A DNA stretch of 64,000 nt from Fibrobacter sp. UWH6 (GTDB taxonomy: Bacteria; Fibrobacterota; Fibrobacteria; Fibrobacterales; Fibrobacteraceae). Of this stretch, positions 27,154-35,155 are shown piece by piece. The notes under the pieces were generated by a model that ran no database searches, had not been told where the DNA came from, and was given only the letters and a program-made list of their open reading frames with translations. The DNA is taken from NCBI RefSeq assembly GCF_900142465.1, contig NZ_FRAX01000006.1:62001-126000 (forward strand), in the 5' to 3' direction. A program made the translations under genes and the position numbers. The first letter of the stretch is position 1, and each line of letters opens with the position of its first letter.

Positions 27154-30100
27154 CTATTTCTGCTTGATGACTTCAACAGTCAACTTGTTAAAGCCCAGCT
27201 TTCCGCCTTCGCGGATTTCTAGGGCGGCACGGAAGGTGGTGACGTCCTTCTTGAACGGTTCTAGCACCGGCGAGAACTTGTTCTTCAGCAGATATTCCAC
27301 TTCTTCGTCAGAGAATTTGCGCTGGTAGAACACTTGCGGAATGCCGTAACCGCATTGCATGCACTGGTAGCCGCCATCTACCTTGCGTAGGAAACCTCCG
27401 CAACCGGGGCAGGGGTATTCGCGACGGAGGAACTCAAATTCTACGCGGCCTACGGGGCTCATTTTCAGGAAGGCGTCAAAGTTTTCGCCCTTCTTGTTCT
27501 TGAATCCGCTGATCAGTTCCGTTTTTTCGCCGTTGAGCAAGGCCTTGATGTCGGCGGCACGGAGTTTCTTGCCGGCGACTGTTTTGAACAGTGTGAACTT
27601 GCAGTCACAGGGATTGCCTTGTTCATCGCGGTCGGAACCTTTACCTGTGCAGAAAATGGCGTTCTTGTTTTCTTCTAGGGTGTGTTTGCAGATGGGGCAC
27701 TTAAACTTGGTTTCGGTACCGTGGAAGTGTCCGTCATTTTCGAAGGCGAAGGTGGCCTTGTGATCGCTATCCCAGACCACCTTGGCGCTAAAGGCCTGGC
27801 CCTTCTTAGTGATAAAGTCGGTGATGACGTCGGTGGTGCCGTTGTTGAACAGCTCCGCCATTTCTTCGTCGCTCATGACGTGGCCGGCGATAGTCTTATA
27901 GAAAACGAAATCGCAAGGCTCTTCGCAAATGAGACGGTTGCCTAAACTTTTTAGTTTCTTTTGGCACTTGGGGCAGGTATAGTCTGTGGGGGCTGCGTCC
28001 TGGGGTTCGTCGCTAAATTCAAATCCGATGTTGCCGTCTTCGCCAAGAACCAGGTTGGCGCTGAAGGTGGTTCCCTTCTTGCTCTTGAAGCCGCTGAGCA
28101 AGTCAGATTTGCCGGTGGCCAGAAGCTTGCCCATTTCGGCGTGGCTAAGGGTGCGGCCTGCAATGGTGTGGCCTGCCTTGAAACCGCATTCGCCATTCTT
28201 GCAGACGTATCCCCAGGGGGCGATTTCCATGGGCTGGCTGCACTTGGGGCAGGGGAGAGCTTCTGTTACGGTTTCTCGTTCAAACTGGCTGCCGTATTTT
28301 TCGTGAAGCTGAACAAAAAGTTCCTTCACATATTCCACGATGCCGTCGCGGAATTCCTTGGGATCCAGGTTGCCCTTTTCTACTTGGGAAAGCTTGTATT
28401 CCCATTCGCCGGTCATTTCGGGGGACTTGACTTTTTCGTCCATGAGGGCGATGACTTCGCGGCCGCGGGCGGTACTGACCAGATTGTTTTTCTGGGCTTC
28501 GATGAATCCGCGCTTTTTCAAGGTCTCGATGATGCCTGCCTGAGTGGCTGGAGTTCCAAGACCGCGGTCCTTCATGGCTTCGGCCAGTTCTTCGTTGTCG
28601 ATCTGCTTGCCTGCAGTCTTCATGGCGGCAAGGAGGGTGGCTTCGGTATAATACTTGGGCTTGGACTTCTTTTTCTTCTGAAGTTCCAGGGCGTCGAAGG
28701 GGGCCTTGTCGCCCTGCTTCCAGTCGGGGAAGGATTCCACGATATTGGTAATGTCGTCAGAATTGCCGCTGTCGTCGCCGGATTTTCCGTCGGCTGCGGC
28801 GGAGTCGGCGCCTGCGTCGCCCTTCTTCTTGGATTTGGCCTTCTTCTCTTCTTTGACCAATGCGCGGAAACCTAAGTCCTCGTTTTTCTTAAGCTTAAGG
28901 CGGAAGGTTTCTGCGTCACTGCCCGCAGGGGCGGTCAGTGTCACTTCCATTTCATTCCAAACATAGGGTTTCAGCCATGCCTGGACAAAACGTTCCTTGG
29001 CCAGATTGTAGATGTTCTCTTCCATTTCAGGGAGACCGTTGGGCAGTTCCCCTGTAGGAATGATGGCAAAGTGGTCCGTGACCTTGCTGGAATTGATGAA
29101 GACGAAATTTTCCGATTCCGGACGCATGATCCCTTGCTGCTGGGGCGTTGCCAGGCGTTGTGCCAGGGCGTAAGCTTCCTGCTTCATGGTGTCGGGCAGG
29201 TAGGCGGAGTCGGTACGGGGATAGGTAAGCAACTTCTTTTCGTAAAGATTCTGGGCGCAATCCAGCACTTGCTGGGCGCTGTACTTAAAACGCTTGTTGC
29301 CTTCTTTCTGCAGTTCCGTCAGGTCGAAAGGTTTTTGGGGGAACTGCTTTTTCTGCTGGACGTCAATGCCTGCGATGACCGCATCTTCGGGCGGGGCGCA
29401 TTTGTCCACTACGGCCTGGGCCGGTTCCTCTTTTTCAAAGACCGCCACTTTCAGGGCAGGGCCTTCTGCGCTGTCCTTGCCAGAATCCTTGGCGTCGCGG
29501 TCGGGGCGCAGCAACTGTGCCTGGAATCCTTTCCAGGTTCCCACTACGCTGTAGTAATACAGTTCCTTGAACTGTTCCACCAGGGCGTCACGTTCTACAA
29601 TCAAGTTTAAAGTGGGTGTCTGCACGCGGCCCACAGAAATCATCTTGCCGCGGCCAGCCGTAAGCGTATAGGCTCGAGTGGCGTTAAGGCCTACCATCCA
29701 GTCGGCGCGCTGACGCAGGCGAGCGGCATAACTCAAGTTTAATCGCTGGGTGGCATCTTCCAGATTTTTCCAGGCCTTGTCCAGATCCTTGGCCACATAG
29801 CTGTTCACCCAAAGACGCTTGATCTGCTTTTGCTTAAAGGCGGGGGTAAAATCAAGGACCAGGTCAAAAATCAGATTACCTTCGCGGCCGGCATCGGCGC
29901 CGTTCACGAGGACATCCGCCTTACTCATCATTTCTCGCACAACAGTTAGCTGTTTTCTTGTGCTTTCAATCTCCATAAGGCGGAACTTTTCGGGGAGCAA
30001 AGGCAAGTTGCCCAACTTCCAGCCCCCTTCGAAACCGGGGTAGGCATCAAGGGGGGCCAGGGTAATCAAGTGACCCACACACCAGGTAATGCAATGGTTC

Positions 30101-30213
30101 TGCCCAATCAGGCAACCATCTCCCTGTGTGAATTTTTCGCCCTCCAGGCGTTCCAGCATAGGTTTGTAATGTTGGTTTGCAACGGAAGGTTTTTCGGCCA
30201 CTAATAGAATCAT
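27154..30213 (-). CDS. topB: DNA topoisomerase III with four C-terminal zinc-ribbon repeats
   Basis: Type IA topoisomerase that passes single strands to relax or decatenate DNA. 1,019 residues, longer than the usual 650-700. The Toprim domain is MILLVAEKPSVANQHY and NGADAGREGNLIF; the core has SVGRVQTPTLNLI and the catalytic Tyr in LLTYPRTDSAYLP. A Lys/Asp/Ala-rich insert (KKKGDAGADSAAADGKSG) interrupts the core near 470. After about 660 come four repeats of about 90 residues, each starting CPxC and ending in a GF...KKG...F strand unit, as DNA-binding ribbons. TATCTTTG ends five bases before ATG 30213 with no ribosome site, so it is probably leaderless. Confidence 0.95.
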   Translation of the reverse strand: MILLVAEKPSVANQHYKPMLERLEGEKFTQGDGCLIGQNHCITWCVGHLITLAPLDAYPGFEGGWKLGNLPLLPEKFRLMEIESTRKQLTVVREMMSKADVLVNGADAGREGNLIFDLVLDFTPAFKQKQIKRLWVNSYVAKDLDKAWKNLEDATQRLNLSYAARLRQRADWMVGLNATRAYTLTAGRGKMISVGRVQTPTLNLIVERDALVEQFKELYYYSVVGTWKGFQAQLLRPDRDAKDSGKDSAEGPALKVAVFEKEEPAQAVVDKCAPPEDAVIAGIDVQQKKQFPQKPFDLTELQKEGNKRFKYSAQQVLDCAQNLYEKKLLTYPRTDSAYLPDTMKQEAYALAQRLATPQQQGIMRPESENFVFINSSKVTDHFAIIPTGELPNGLPEMEENIYNLAKERFVQAWLKPYVWNEMEVTLTAPAGSDAETFRLKLKKNEDLGFRALVKEEKKAKSKKKGDAGADSAAADGKSGDDSGNSDDITNIVESFPDWKQGDKAPFDALELQKKKKSKPKYYTEATLLAAMKTAGKQIDNEELAEAMKDRGLGTPATQAGIIETLKKRGFIEAQKNNLVSTARGREVIALMDEKVKSPEMTGEWEYKLSQVEKGNLDPKEFRDGIVEYVKELFVQLHEKYGSQFERETVTEALPCPKCSQPMEIAPWGYVCKNGECGFKAGHTIAGRTLSHAEMGKLLATGKSDLLSGFKSKKGTTFSANLVLGEDGNIGFEFSDEPQDAAPTDYTCPKCQKKLKSLGNRLICEEPCDFVFYKTIAGHVMSDEEMAELFNNGTTDVITDFITKKGQAFSAKVVWDSDHKATFAFENDGHFHGTETKFKCPICKHTLEENKNAIFCTGKGSDRDEQGNPCDCKFTLFKTVAGKKLRAADIKALLNGEKTELISGFKNKKGENFDAFLKMSPVGRVEFEFLRREYPCPGCGGFLRKVDGGYQCMQCGYGIPQVFYQRKFSDEEVEYLLKNKFSPVLEPFKKDVTTFRAALEIREGGKLGFNKLTVEVIKQK

Positions 30214-30228
30214 GGGGGCAAAGATAAT

Positions 30229-30242
30229 AAAGTTCGAACTTT
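30229..30242. promoter_or_regulatory. 14-bp perfect palindrome abutting the topB promoter box
   Basis: AAAGTTCGAACTTT sits two bases upstream of the TATCTTTG box of topB, in the spacer of the promoter. Position and symmetry fit an operator; the regulator is unknown. Confidence 0.45.
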
Positions 30243-30246
30243 TTTA

Positions 30247-30711
30247 TTACAGGATGGGGTCCAAGTTCTGCAAAGCCTTGGCGGCGGCTCCCTGGGCGAA
30301 TTTCTGTTCCAAATCCGTGAACTTCTCGTTCCAGAATTTTGTTTTTTCGCAGGAGAGGCGCGCTCCCCGTTCATAAATCCACAGGTAACAATCCTCGTCG
30401 ACGACTTCGTAATCGGATCCGCCGTTGAACACATTGGCTACACCGTAAACTTCGTGGTCCTTGCTCAGGATGACCTTGCAACCCAGAAGCATGGAGAGAT
30501 TTTGACAAGCCTGTTCCAGGGCGGCATTGTCCAGGTCCTCGCTCTTCATCGAGAATCGGGAAACGTTCCGCTCGTCGATTTTCAAACCCAGGGATTCGAA
30601 GTCCTGTTCGACCCAACTCATCTTGTTGATAAACTTGCGAAGCGAAGAAATGTCCTGAACCTGGTCCGGTTCCGGAAAAATTCGCCCTCTGACAGTATAC
30701 TCGTGTTCCAT
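30247..30711 (-). CDS. hypothetical cytoplasmic protein
   Basis: 154 residues with no signal peptide or membrane segment; acidic alpha/beta composition (MEHEYTVRGRIFPEPDQVQ, then helices and a central VNVFNGGSDYEVVDEDCYLWIYERG-like strand pair seen in pieces). No family recognised. TACTTTTC ends five bases before ATG 30711 and no ribosome site is visible. It precedes topB by 33 bases on the same strand, so a link to topB expression is possible, although topB seems to have its own promoter. Confidence 0.6.
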   Translation of the reverse strand: MEHEYTVRGRIFPEPDQVQDISSLRKFINKMSWVEQDFESLGLKIDERNVSRFSMKSEDLDNAALEQACQNLSMLLGCKVILSKDHEVYGVANVFNGGSDYEVVDEDCYLWIYERGARLSCEKTKFWNEKFTDLEQKFAQGAAAKALQNLDPIL

Positions 30712-31033
30712 AAAAAGAAAAGTAGAAAAAACGCAGCGCGATTATAAAACTAGTATCTCCCCGCTTTGTCGCCTTTTACGAAGAAATCCACCTACGTTTC
30801 CAAAGCCCGAATACGAGCAGAATGGTCTGCGATATCCGCCTGCTGTTTTATCCATGGGGGCGAGGATCGCATTTCCCGTAGTGCGAAATAAATTCGCGGG
30901 CGATTGTCGGGCGATATACAAAAAAGTCGGTGTTTCCGACGGAAAGAATATATGAAATTCAAGAGTCATGTCTGACATCTATGTTTAAGGAAGATATGAC
31001 CGTTAACAGTGCGTTCTTGTCGGTGAGCATACC
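30712..31033. other. non-coding stretch upstream of leuA region
   Basis: About 320 bases without a supportable gene. Short open frames on both strands lack ribosome sites. ATGTCTGACATCTATG near 30968 resembles ATGTCTGGTATCTATG near 31054, so the region may contain decayed copies of a sorting-domain coding sequence. Confidence 0.4.
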
Positions 31034-31123
31034 ATGGAACTGGAAAAGCCGGCCATGTCTGGTATCTATGTCCTTCGTGTCTCGGCAGGAAATTCAAGTC
31101 GGAACATGCTGATTAAATTCTAG
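31034..31123 (+). pseudogene. remnant of a T9SS-like C-terminal sorting domain
   Basis: A 29-codon open stretch reads ...AMSGIYVLRVSAGNSSRNML and ends IKF-stop. This is the typical end of a type A sorting domain (GxYxxR/K...K), comparable to GVYLLKQ...VNTVK of the GH43 protein. Upstream the frame is broken by TAA at 31004. No start or ribosome site is present. I infer a decayed secreted-protein gene. Confidence 0.4.
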
Positions 31124-31156
31124 CAGTCTGGTCTTGTTGAACAGCTACTAAAAAAT

Positions 31157-31189
31157 AAGGAGTTTCCCTTGCCGTGGGGGAAACTTCTT
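31157..31189. repeat. 12-bp inverted repeat within the leuA leader promoter
   Basis: AAGGAGTTTCCC pairs with GGGAAACTTCTT (one G-U). The tail is not a T-tract. The hairpin overlaps the promoter of the leader peptide and could be an old terminator or an operator. Confidence 0.5.
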
Positions 31190-31199
31190 TGTATATTCA
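31169..31199 (+). promoter_or_regulatory. promoter P1 of the leu leader, TTG-N20-TATATTCA
   Basis: TTG (31169-31171), 20-base spacer, TATATTCA (31192-31199); the leader ATG follows after five bases, so the transcript would start at or next to the ATG. Confidence 0.55.
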
Positions 31200-31204
31200 T
31201 CAGC

Positions 31205-31273
31205 ATGAAAATGATCCTAGACCTACAACTTCTACTTTGCACCGCTCTGTGTAATACCGAGGCGAGGTTTTAG
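31205..31273 (+). CDS. leuL: leucine-rich leader peptide of leuA
   Basis: 22 codons, MKMILDLQLLLCTALCNTEARF-stop when read in two parts (MKMILDLQLLL and CTALCNTEARF). Six of the 15 codons from 5 onward are Leu (CTA, CTA, CTT, CTA, CTT, CTG), clustered as in leu attenuator leaders of proteobacteria. It is followed 44 bases later by a terminator and then by 2-isopropylmalate synthase. The expected action is that ribosomes stall on Leu codons when charged tRNA-Leu is scarce, favouring read-through. No Shine-Dalgarno is present; the ATG lies five bases after the promoter box. Rarely noted outside proteobacteria and actinobacteria. Confidence 0.72.
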   Translation: MKMILDLQLLLCTALCNTEARF

Positions 31274-31317
31274 GGTATTGAATCAATAAGACTTTTTTTA
31301 TTGAAATTGAACACTAA

Positions 31318-31356
31318 AAAGGCTTGCTTCCTCGGGAAAGCGGGCCTTTGTTTTTT
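31318..31356 (+). terminator. transcription attenuator before leuA
   Basis: Stem AAAGGC/GCCTTT extended by pairing of TTGCTT with AAGCGG, followed by TTTGTTTTTT. It lies between leader peptide and leuA, so it would stop leader transcripts when leucine is plentiful. I could not define an antiterminator by eye with certainty. Confidence 0.75.
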
Positions 31357-31385
31357 GGTCAGAGGGATAAAAAAAGCTATCTTTG
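31355..31385 (+). promoter_or_regulatory. promoter P2 of leuA, TTG-N20-TATCTTTG
   Basis: TTG (31355-31357) lies in the T-tract of the attenuator; 20-base spacer; TATCTTTG (31378-31385). It would give leuA mRNA that escapes attenuation. Confidence 0.6.
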
Positions 31386-31450
31386 AGATTGAAAATTAAA
31401 TGACTTTGCGTTCCCGGTGAAAATCGAAGGAAGCGGCAAGGAGATGAAAA

Positions 31451-33022
31451 ATGAAGTGCATGATGGATTGTGCCGATCAGGCAAGAAAACCGTTTTTTTA
31501 CGACGTCACTCTGCGTGACGGTAACCAGGCTCTGCCCAAGCCCTGGAATAACGCCCAGAAGAAGGACGTTTACCTCCAGTTGTTGAAGCTGGGTGTGCAG
31601 GGGGCCGAAGTGGGTTTCCCGGCTTCTAGCGAAATGGATTTTGAATCTTGTAAGGAACTGGCCCAGCTCACCGCAAAGATGGCTGAAGAAGGTGATGAAG
31701 TCGCCCAGAAGATCGTGGTGGCTGGTCTTGCCCGTTGCGTCCCCAGCGACATTCAGCGCTGCTGGGAAGCGGTCCAGTATGCTCCCAATCCTCGTATCCA
31801 CACCTTCTTGGCAACTAGCCCCCTCTCCATGGAACATGTGCTGCACATGACTCCGGAACAGGTGAAGGCCAAGGCCGTGGAATGCGTGAAGTTGGCAAAG
31901 TCTCTGGTGGGTGACCGCGGTACCGTGGAATTCAGCTGCGAACATTTCGGTGACTGCCTGGAAAACATGGACTTTGTCATTGAAGTTTTGAAGGCCGTGG
32001 TGGAAGCGGGGGCAACTACCTTGAACTTGCCCAACACCGTGGAACGTTATCGCCCCATGCTGTACATCTCCCAGATCAAGCAGGTGTACGATGCTCTGCC
32101 CAAGAACGTGACTATTTCTGTTCACTGCCATAACGACCTGGGCATGGCAACTGCCGCTACCCTGGAAAGTTTCTTCGTGGGTGCAACCCAGATGGAAGTG
32201 GCCTTGAACGGTCTGGGTGAACGTTGCGGCAATACCAACTTCTACGAAGTGGCTGTGGGCCTGCACAACTCCGGTGTAGACACTGGCCTGCATCTGGAAA
32301 GAATTTACGAAACCGCCATCCTGATTTCTCAGTGGTCCGGTATCAACATCTACAATCGTGCTCCGTTGATCGGTGCCGAAGCTATCGTCCATCGTAGCGG
32401 TATCCACCAGGATGGCGCCAGCAAGACCAAGGACATGAAGAAGGGTGCATACCGCCCCATCGACTACTCCATCATCGGCCGTAACCAGAACGATTCCCTC
32501 AGCTTCACCAGCCAGAGTGGTCGTACCGCCGTGTACGAAATCATCACCAAGTTCGGTTACAAGATGAGTCTGGCCGAAGCCGCCGAACTGCAGCCCATCT
32601 TGAAGGCTTGCAGCGAAAAGGAAGGCGAGCTGAGCGCCGAACGGGTTCTGGATGTTTTCCGCGAACAGCGCGTTAACGTGAACGGCCGTTTGGTGTTCAA
32701 CAACATCGAAGTTGTTCCCGATGAAAACCGTTTCGTGTTCCACTTCAAGAAGGACAAGGAGCCCATAATCAAGTCCATCACTGCCGAAGGTCCCATTGAA
32801 GCTGGCCTTATGCTCATGCGTGAAATCGGCATGCCGGTGGAACTGGTGAAGTATCGCCAGGTGGTGGTTCCTGAAAAGGATTCCATGTGGGCTGGTCGCG
32901 GTCTCAGCCGTATTGTGCTGAAGGCCAATGGCAAGGAAGTGGAAGGCCGCGGTGTTTCTAGCGATACTCTGAAGGCTAACATGCGCGCCCTGTTCGGCGG
33001 TGTGAACCTGCTGTACAGGTAG
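31451..33022 (+). CDS. leuA: 2-isopropylmalate synthase
   Basis: Condenses acetyl-CoA with 2-ketoisovalerate, the first step of leucine synthesis. 523 residues: a DRE-TIM barrel with DVTLRDGNQALPKPW (catalytic Arg-Asp; the LRDGNQAL wording is that of the longer, yeast/actinobacterial LeuA group), SVHCHNDLGMATA (metal-binding HxH), NGLGERCGN, and a C-terminal allosteric domain (about 385-520; NGRLVFNNIEVVPDENRF) where leucine feedback would act. AAGGAG lies seven bases before ATG 31451. The leucine leader and attenuator upstream support LeuA over citramalate or homocitrate synthase. No leuBCD neighbours. Confidence 0.94.
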   Translation: MKCMMDCADQARKPFFYDVTLRDGNQALPKPWNNAQKKDVYLQLLKLGVQGAEVGFPASSEMDFESCKELAQLTAKMAEEGDEVAQKIVVAGLARCVPSDIQRCWEAVQYAPNPRIHTFLATSPLSMEHVLHMTPEQVKAKAVECVKLAKSLVGDRGTVEFSCEHFGDCLENMDFVIEVLKAVVEAGATTLNLPNTVERYRPMLYISQIKQVYDALPKNVTISVHCHNDLGMATAATLESFFVGATQMEVALNGLGERCGNTNFYEVAVGLHNSGVDTGLHLERIYETAILISQWSGINIYNRAPLIGAEAIVHRSGIHQDGASKTKDMKKGAYRPIDYSIIGRNQNDSLSFTSQSGRTAVYEIITKFGYKMSLAEAAELQPILKACSEKEGELSAERVLDVFREQRVNVNGRLVFNNIEVVPDENRFVFHFKKDKEPIIKSITAEGPIEAGLMLMREIGMPVELVKYRQVVVPEKDSMWAGRGLSRIVLKANGKEVEGRGVSSDTLKANMRALFGGVNLLYR

Positions 33023-33030
33023 GCTGTAAG

Positions 33031-33076
33031 TGTCATTCCGAGCGTAGCCACGAAGTGGCGAAGTCGAGGAATCTAG
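33031..33076. repeat. REP-like intergenic element
   Basis: TGTCATTCCGAGCGTAGC, then a CCACGAAGTGG hairpin, then CGAAGTCGAGGAATCTAG, filling the gap after leuA. It resembles the element at 6216 and the insertion within the gene at 35156. Confidence 0.6.
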
Positions 33077-33088
33077 AGTAGAGGAATT

Positions 33089-33466
33089 ATGGATTTAACT
33101 GGTAGACTGACACGTCCGTTCAAGAAACGCTACGCCATGTACGCCGACAAGGTCGGTGGTTTTGTGGTGCCGATAAAGGATGCCGTGGCAGGTCTGCTGG
33201 GCCACTTTCCCGATGTAAAGGCTTTTGCCGGTTCCGAGGATCTGGCTGATTCCGATGAGGCTTCTGCCGGTGCCGAGGGTGCCGCAAATGGTGCCGCTCC
33301 GGCAGGGAAGGTGGGCCTGCTGGATCGCATTAAGAACTTCAAGAAATCCCTGAAGGAAATGAGCGACTTCCAGAAGCTGATCCTTTTGACCATCGCCGTT
33401 GTTCTGCCTGCCGGAATTTTGGTGGCCACGATTCTAGTGGGCCTGATCAAGAAGCACAAGAAATAG
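33089..33466 (+). CDS. hypothetical membrane-anchored protein
   Basis: 125 residues; basic N-terminus (MDLTGRLTRPFKKRYAMYADK), low-complexity Ala/Ser/Asp/Glu linker (about 48-75), then KNFKKSLKEMSDFQK and a C-terminal membrane helix (about 96-118) ending IKKHKK. No family recognised. AGAGGAA precedes the ATG. It sits between leuA and the alpha-glucosidase gene, 12 bases before the latter. Confidence 0.65.
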   Translation: MDLTGRLTRPFKKRYAMYADKVGGFVVPIKDAVAGLLGHFPDVKAFAGSEDLADSDEASAGAEGAANGAAPAGKVGLLDRIKNFKKSLKEMSDFQKLILLTIAVVLPAGILVATILVGLIKKHKK

Positions 33467-33478
33467 TTTTGACGTCGT

Positions 33479-35152
33479 ATGCAGCGCTGGAAACATACCA
33501 TTGCCTACGAAATTTATCCCAGCAGTTTCCAGGACTCCAACGGAGATGGAATCGGGGACCTGAACGGCATTACCAGCCGGCTGGATTATCTGAAGTCTTT
33601 GAACGTGGGGGCGATCTGGCTTACGCCGGTGTATGCGTCTCCCATGGTGGATAACGGCTACGACGTTTCCAATTTTTACGAAATCAATCCCCTGTATGGA
33701 ACCATGGCCGACATGGACAACTTGATTGCCCAGGCCCATAAGCGTGGCATCAAGATTGTGATGGACCTGGTGTTCAACCACATGTCCGATCAGTGTGAAT
33801 GGTTCAAGGAATCCAAGTCCAGCCGCCACAATCCCAAGAGCGATTGGTTCATCTGGAAAGATGGCGTTGCTGGCGAACCGGGAACGCGACCGGCTCCTCC
33901 CAACAACTGGCGCGGTATCTTTGGCGGCTCCGTGTGGGAATGGAATGAAGAACGTCAGCAGTACTACATGCACACCTTCGCCACCCAGCAGCCCGACCTG
34001 AACTGGGAAAATCCCGACGTGCGCCAGGCCCTTTTCGACATTGCCAACTTCTGGATTAAAAAGGGCGTGGGCGGTTTTAGAATTGACGCCATTCCCTACA
34101 TCAAGAAACCGAACGGCTTTGAAAGCGGAACCCCTGATGCAAGCGATGGCCTGGTCAGCGTTCACACCATGACCGTAAATACCCCGGGTGTCCTGGATTT
34201 CTTGCAGGAGTTCAAGAAGAACGTGACTCAGGGCAAGGACGTGTTCACCGTGGCCGAGGCAAACGGCGTGGGACCCGACGACTTGAAATATTGGGTAGGG
34301 GAGAACGGCGCCTTCGATATGCTCTTCGAGTTTGGCCACCTGCACGATGTTGAAATCTGGTGCAAGCCGTCGCCCTACGGCATCATGGATTTTAAGAAGG
34401 CTCTGCTGGCAAGCCAGGAGGCCACTGCGAAGAACGGCTGGTATCCTGCCTTTTTCGAAAATCACGACAAGCCCCGCTGCGTGAACAATTACTTTAGCGA
34501 ACGGGTGGCTGCCGATCCCAAGCTGCGCGTGTTGGCGGCTAAGGCCATGGCTACGCTGCTCTTGACCTTGCGAGGGACTCCCTTCCTTTACGAGGGTCAG
34601 GAAATCGGCATGACCAACGTGCAGTGGAACGACCTGGAAAAGTACGACGAAATCAATACCAAGGCCCAGTACAAGATGGCCCTGCAGGAAGGCTTTTCCC
34701 ACGAGCAGGCCATGGCCTTCGTAAACCGTTTTAGTCGCGACAATTCCCGCACGCCCATGCAGTGGAACGCCGACGCCAACGCCGGATTCACCACGGGCAA
34801 ACCCTGGCTCTCCGTGAACGACAACTATGTCGAAATCAACGTGGCGGCCCAGGAATCGGACCCAAACTCCGTGCTGAATTTTTACCGTCGACTGATCGCC
34901 TTGCGCTCTTCCAATACCGATCTGGACGGGGGCCCCTTTACGGCGCTGCTCCCCGAACACGAACAAATGATGGCCTATAGGCGAGGTGACGGCACTGTGG
35001 TGCTGGTTAACCTTGGCGAGACGGAAGTTGAATATGATGGACGCCTGGTAGAGAACCGCAAACTATTAATAGGCAATTACGAAGGTCCGTTTGAATCGTC
35101 GGGCGTAACAAGAGTTTTAAGACCGCTAGAAGCTGTAATCTATGGGATGTAA
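33479..35152 (+). CDS. GH13 alpha-glucosidase / oligo-1,6-glucosidase
   Basis: Cytoplasmic (no signal peptide) retaining alpha-glucosidase of 557 residues. The (beta/alpha)8 barrel shows AYEIYPSSFQDSNGDGIGDLNGI (calcium-loop region of this subfamily), DLVFNHMSDQ, GVGGFRIDAIPY with nucleophile Asp, TVAEAN with acid/base Glu, and FENHDKPR with the third Asp. The opening resembles oligo-1,6-glucosidase, dextran glucosidase and trehalose-6-phosphate hydrolase; the true substrate is open. It likely trims glucans from glycogen or imported oligosaccharides. No ribosome site is clear. The stop is three bases before the aminotransferase start, so they form one unit. Confidence 0.9.
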   Translation: MQRWKHTIAYEIYPSSFQDSNGDGIGDLNGITSRLDYLKSLNVGAIWLTPVYASPMVDNGYDVSNFYEINPLYGTMADMDNLIAQAHKRGIKIVMDLVFNHMSDQCEWFKESKSSRHNPKSDWFIWKDGVAGEPGTRPAPPNNWRGIFGGSVWEWNEERQQYYMHTFATQQPDLNWENPDVRQALFDIANFWIKKGVGGFRIDAIPYIKKPNGFESGTPDASDGLVSVHTMTVNTPGVLDFLQEFKKNVTQGKDVFTVAEANGVGPDDLKYWVGENGAFDMLFEFGHLHDVEIWCKPSPYGIMDFKKALLASQEATAKNGWYPAFFENHDKPRCVNNYFSERVAADPKLRVLAAKAMATLLLTLRGTPFLYEGQEIGMTNVQWNDLEKYDEINTKAQYKMALQEGFSHEQAMAFVNRFSRDNSRTPMQWNADANAGFTTGKPWLSVNDNYVEINVAAQESDPNSVLNFYRRLIALRSSNTDLDGGPFTALLPEHEQMMAYRRGDGTVVLVNLGETEVEYDGRLVENRKLLIGNYEGPFESSGVTRVLRPLEAVIYGM

Positions 35153-35155
35153 TAA

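Noticed and set aside
30742-30978. Minus-strand 78-codon frame
   Set aside because: No ribosome site, no family, odd composition, and it lies in a region that looks decayed.
31298-32743. Minus-strand open frame of 481 codons opposite leuA
   Set aside because: leuA is certain from its motifs, ribosome site and leader; the antisense frame shows no protein family features.
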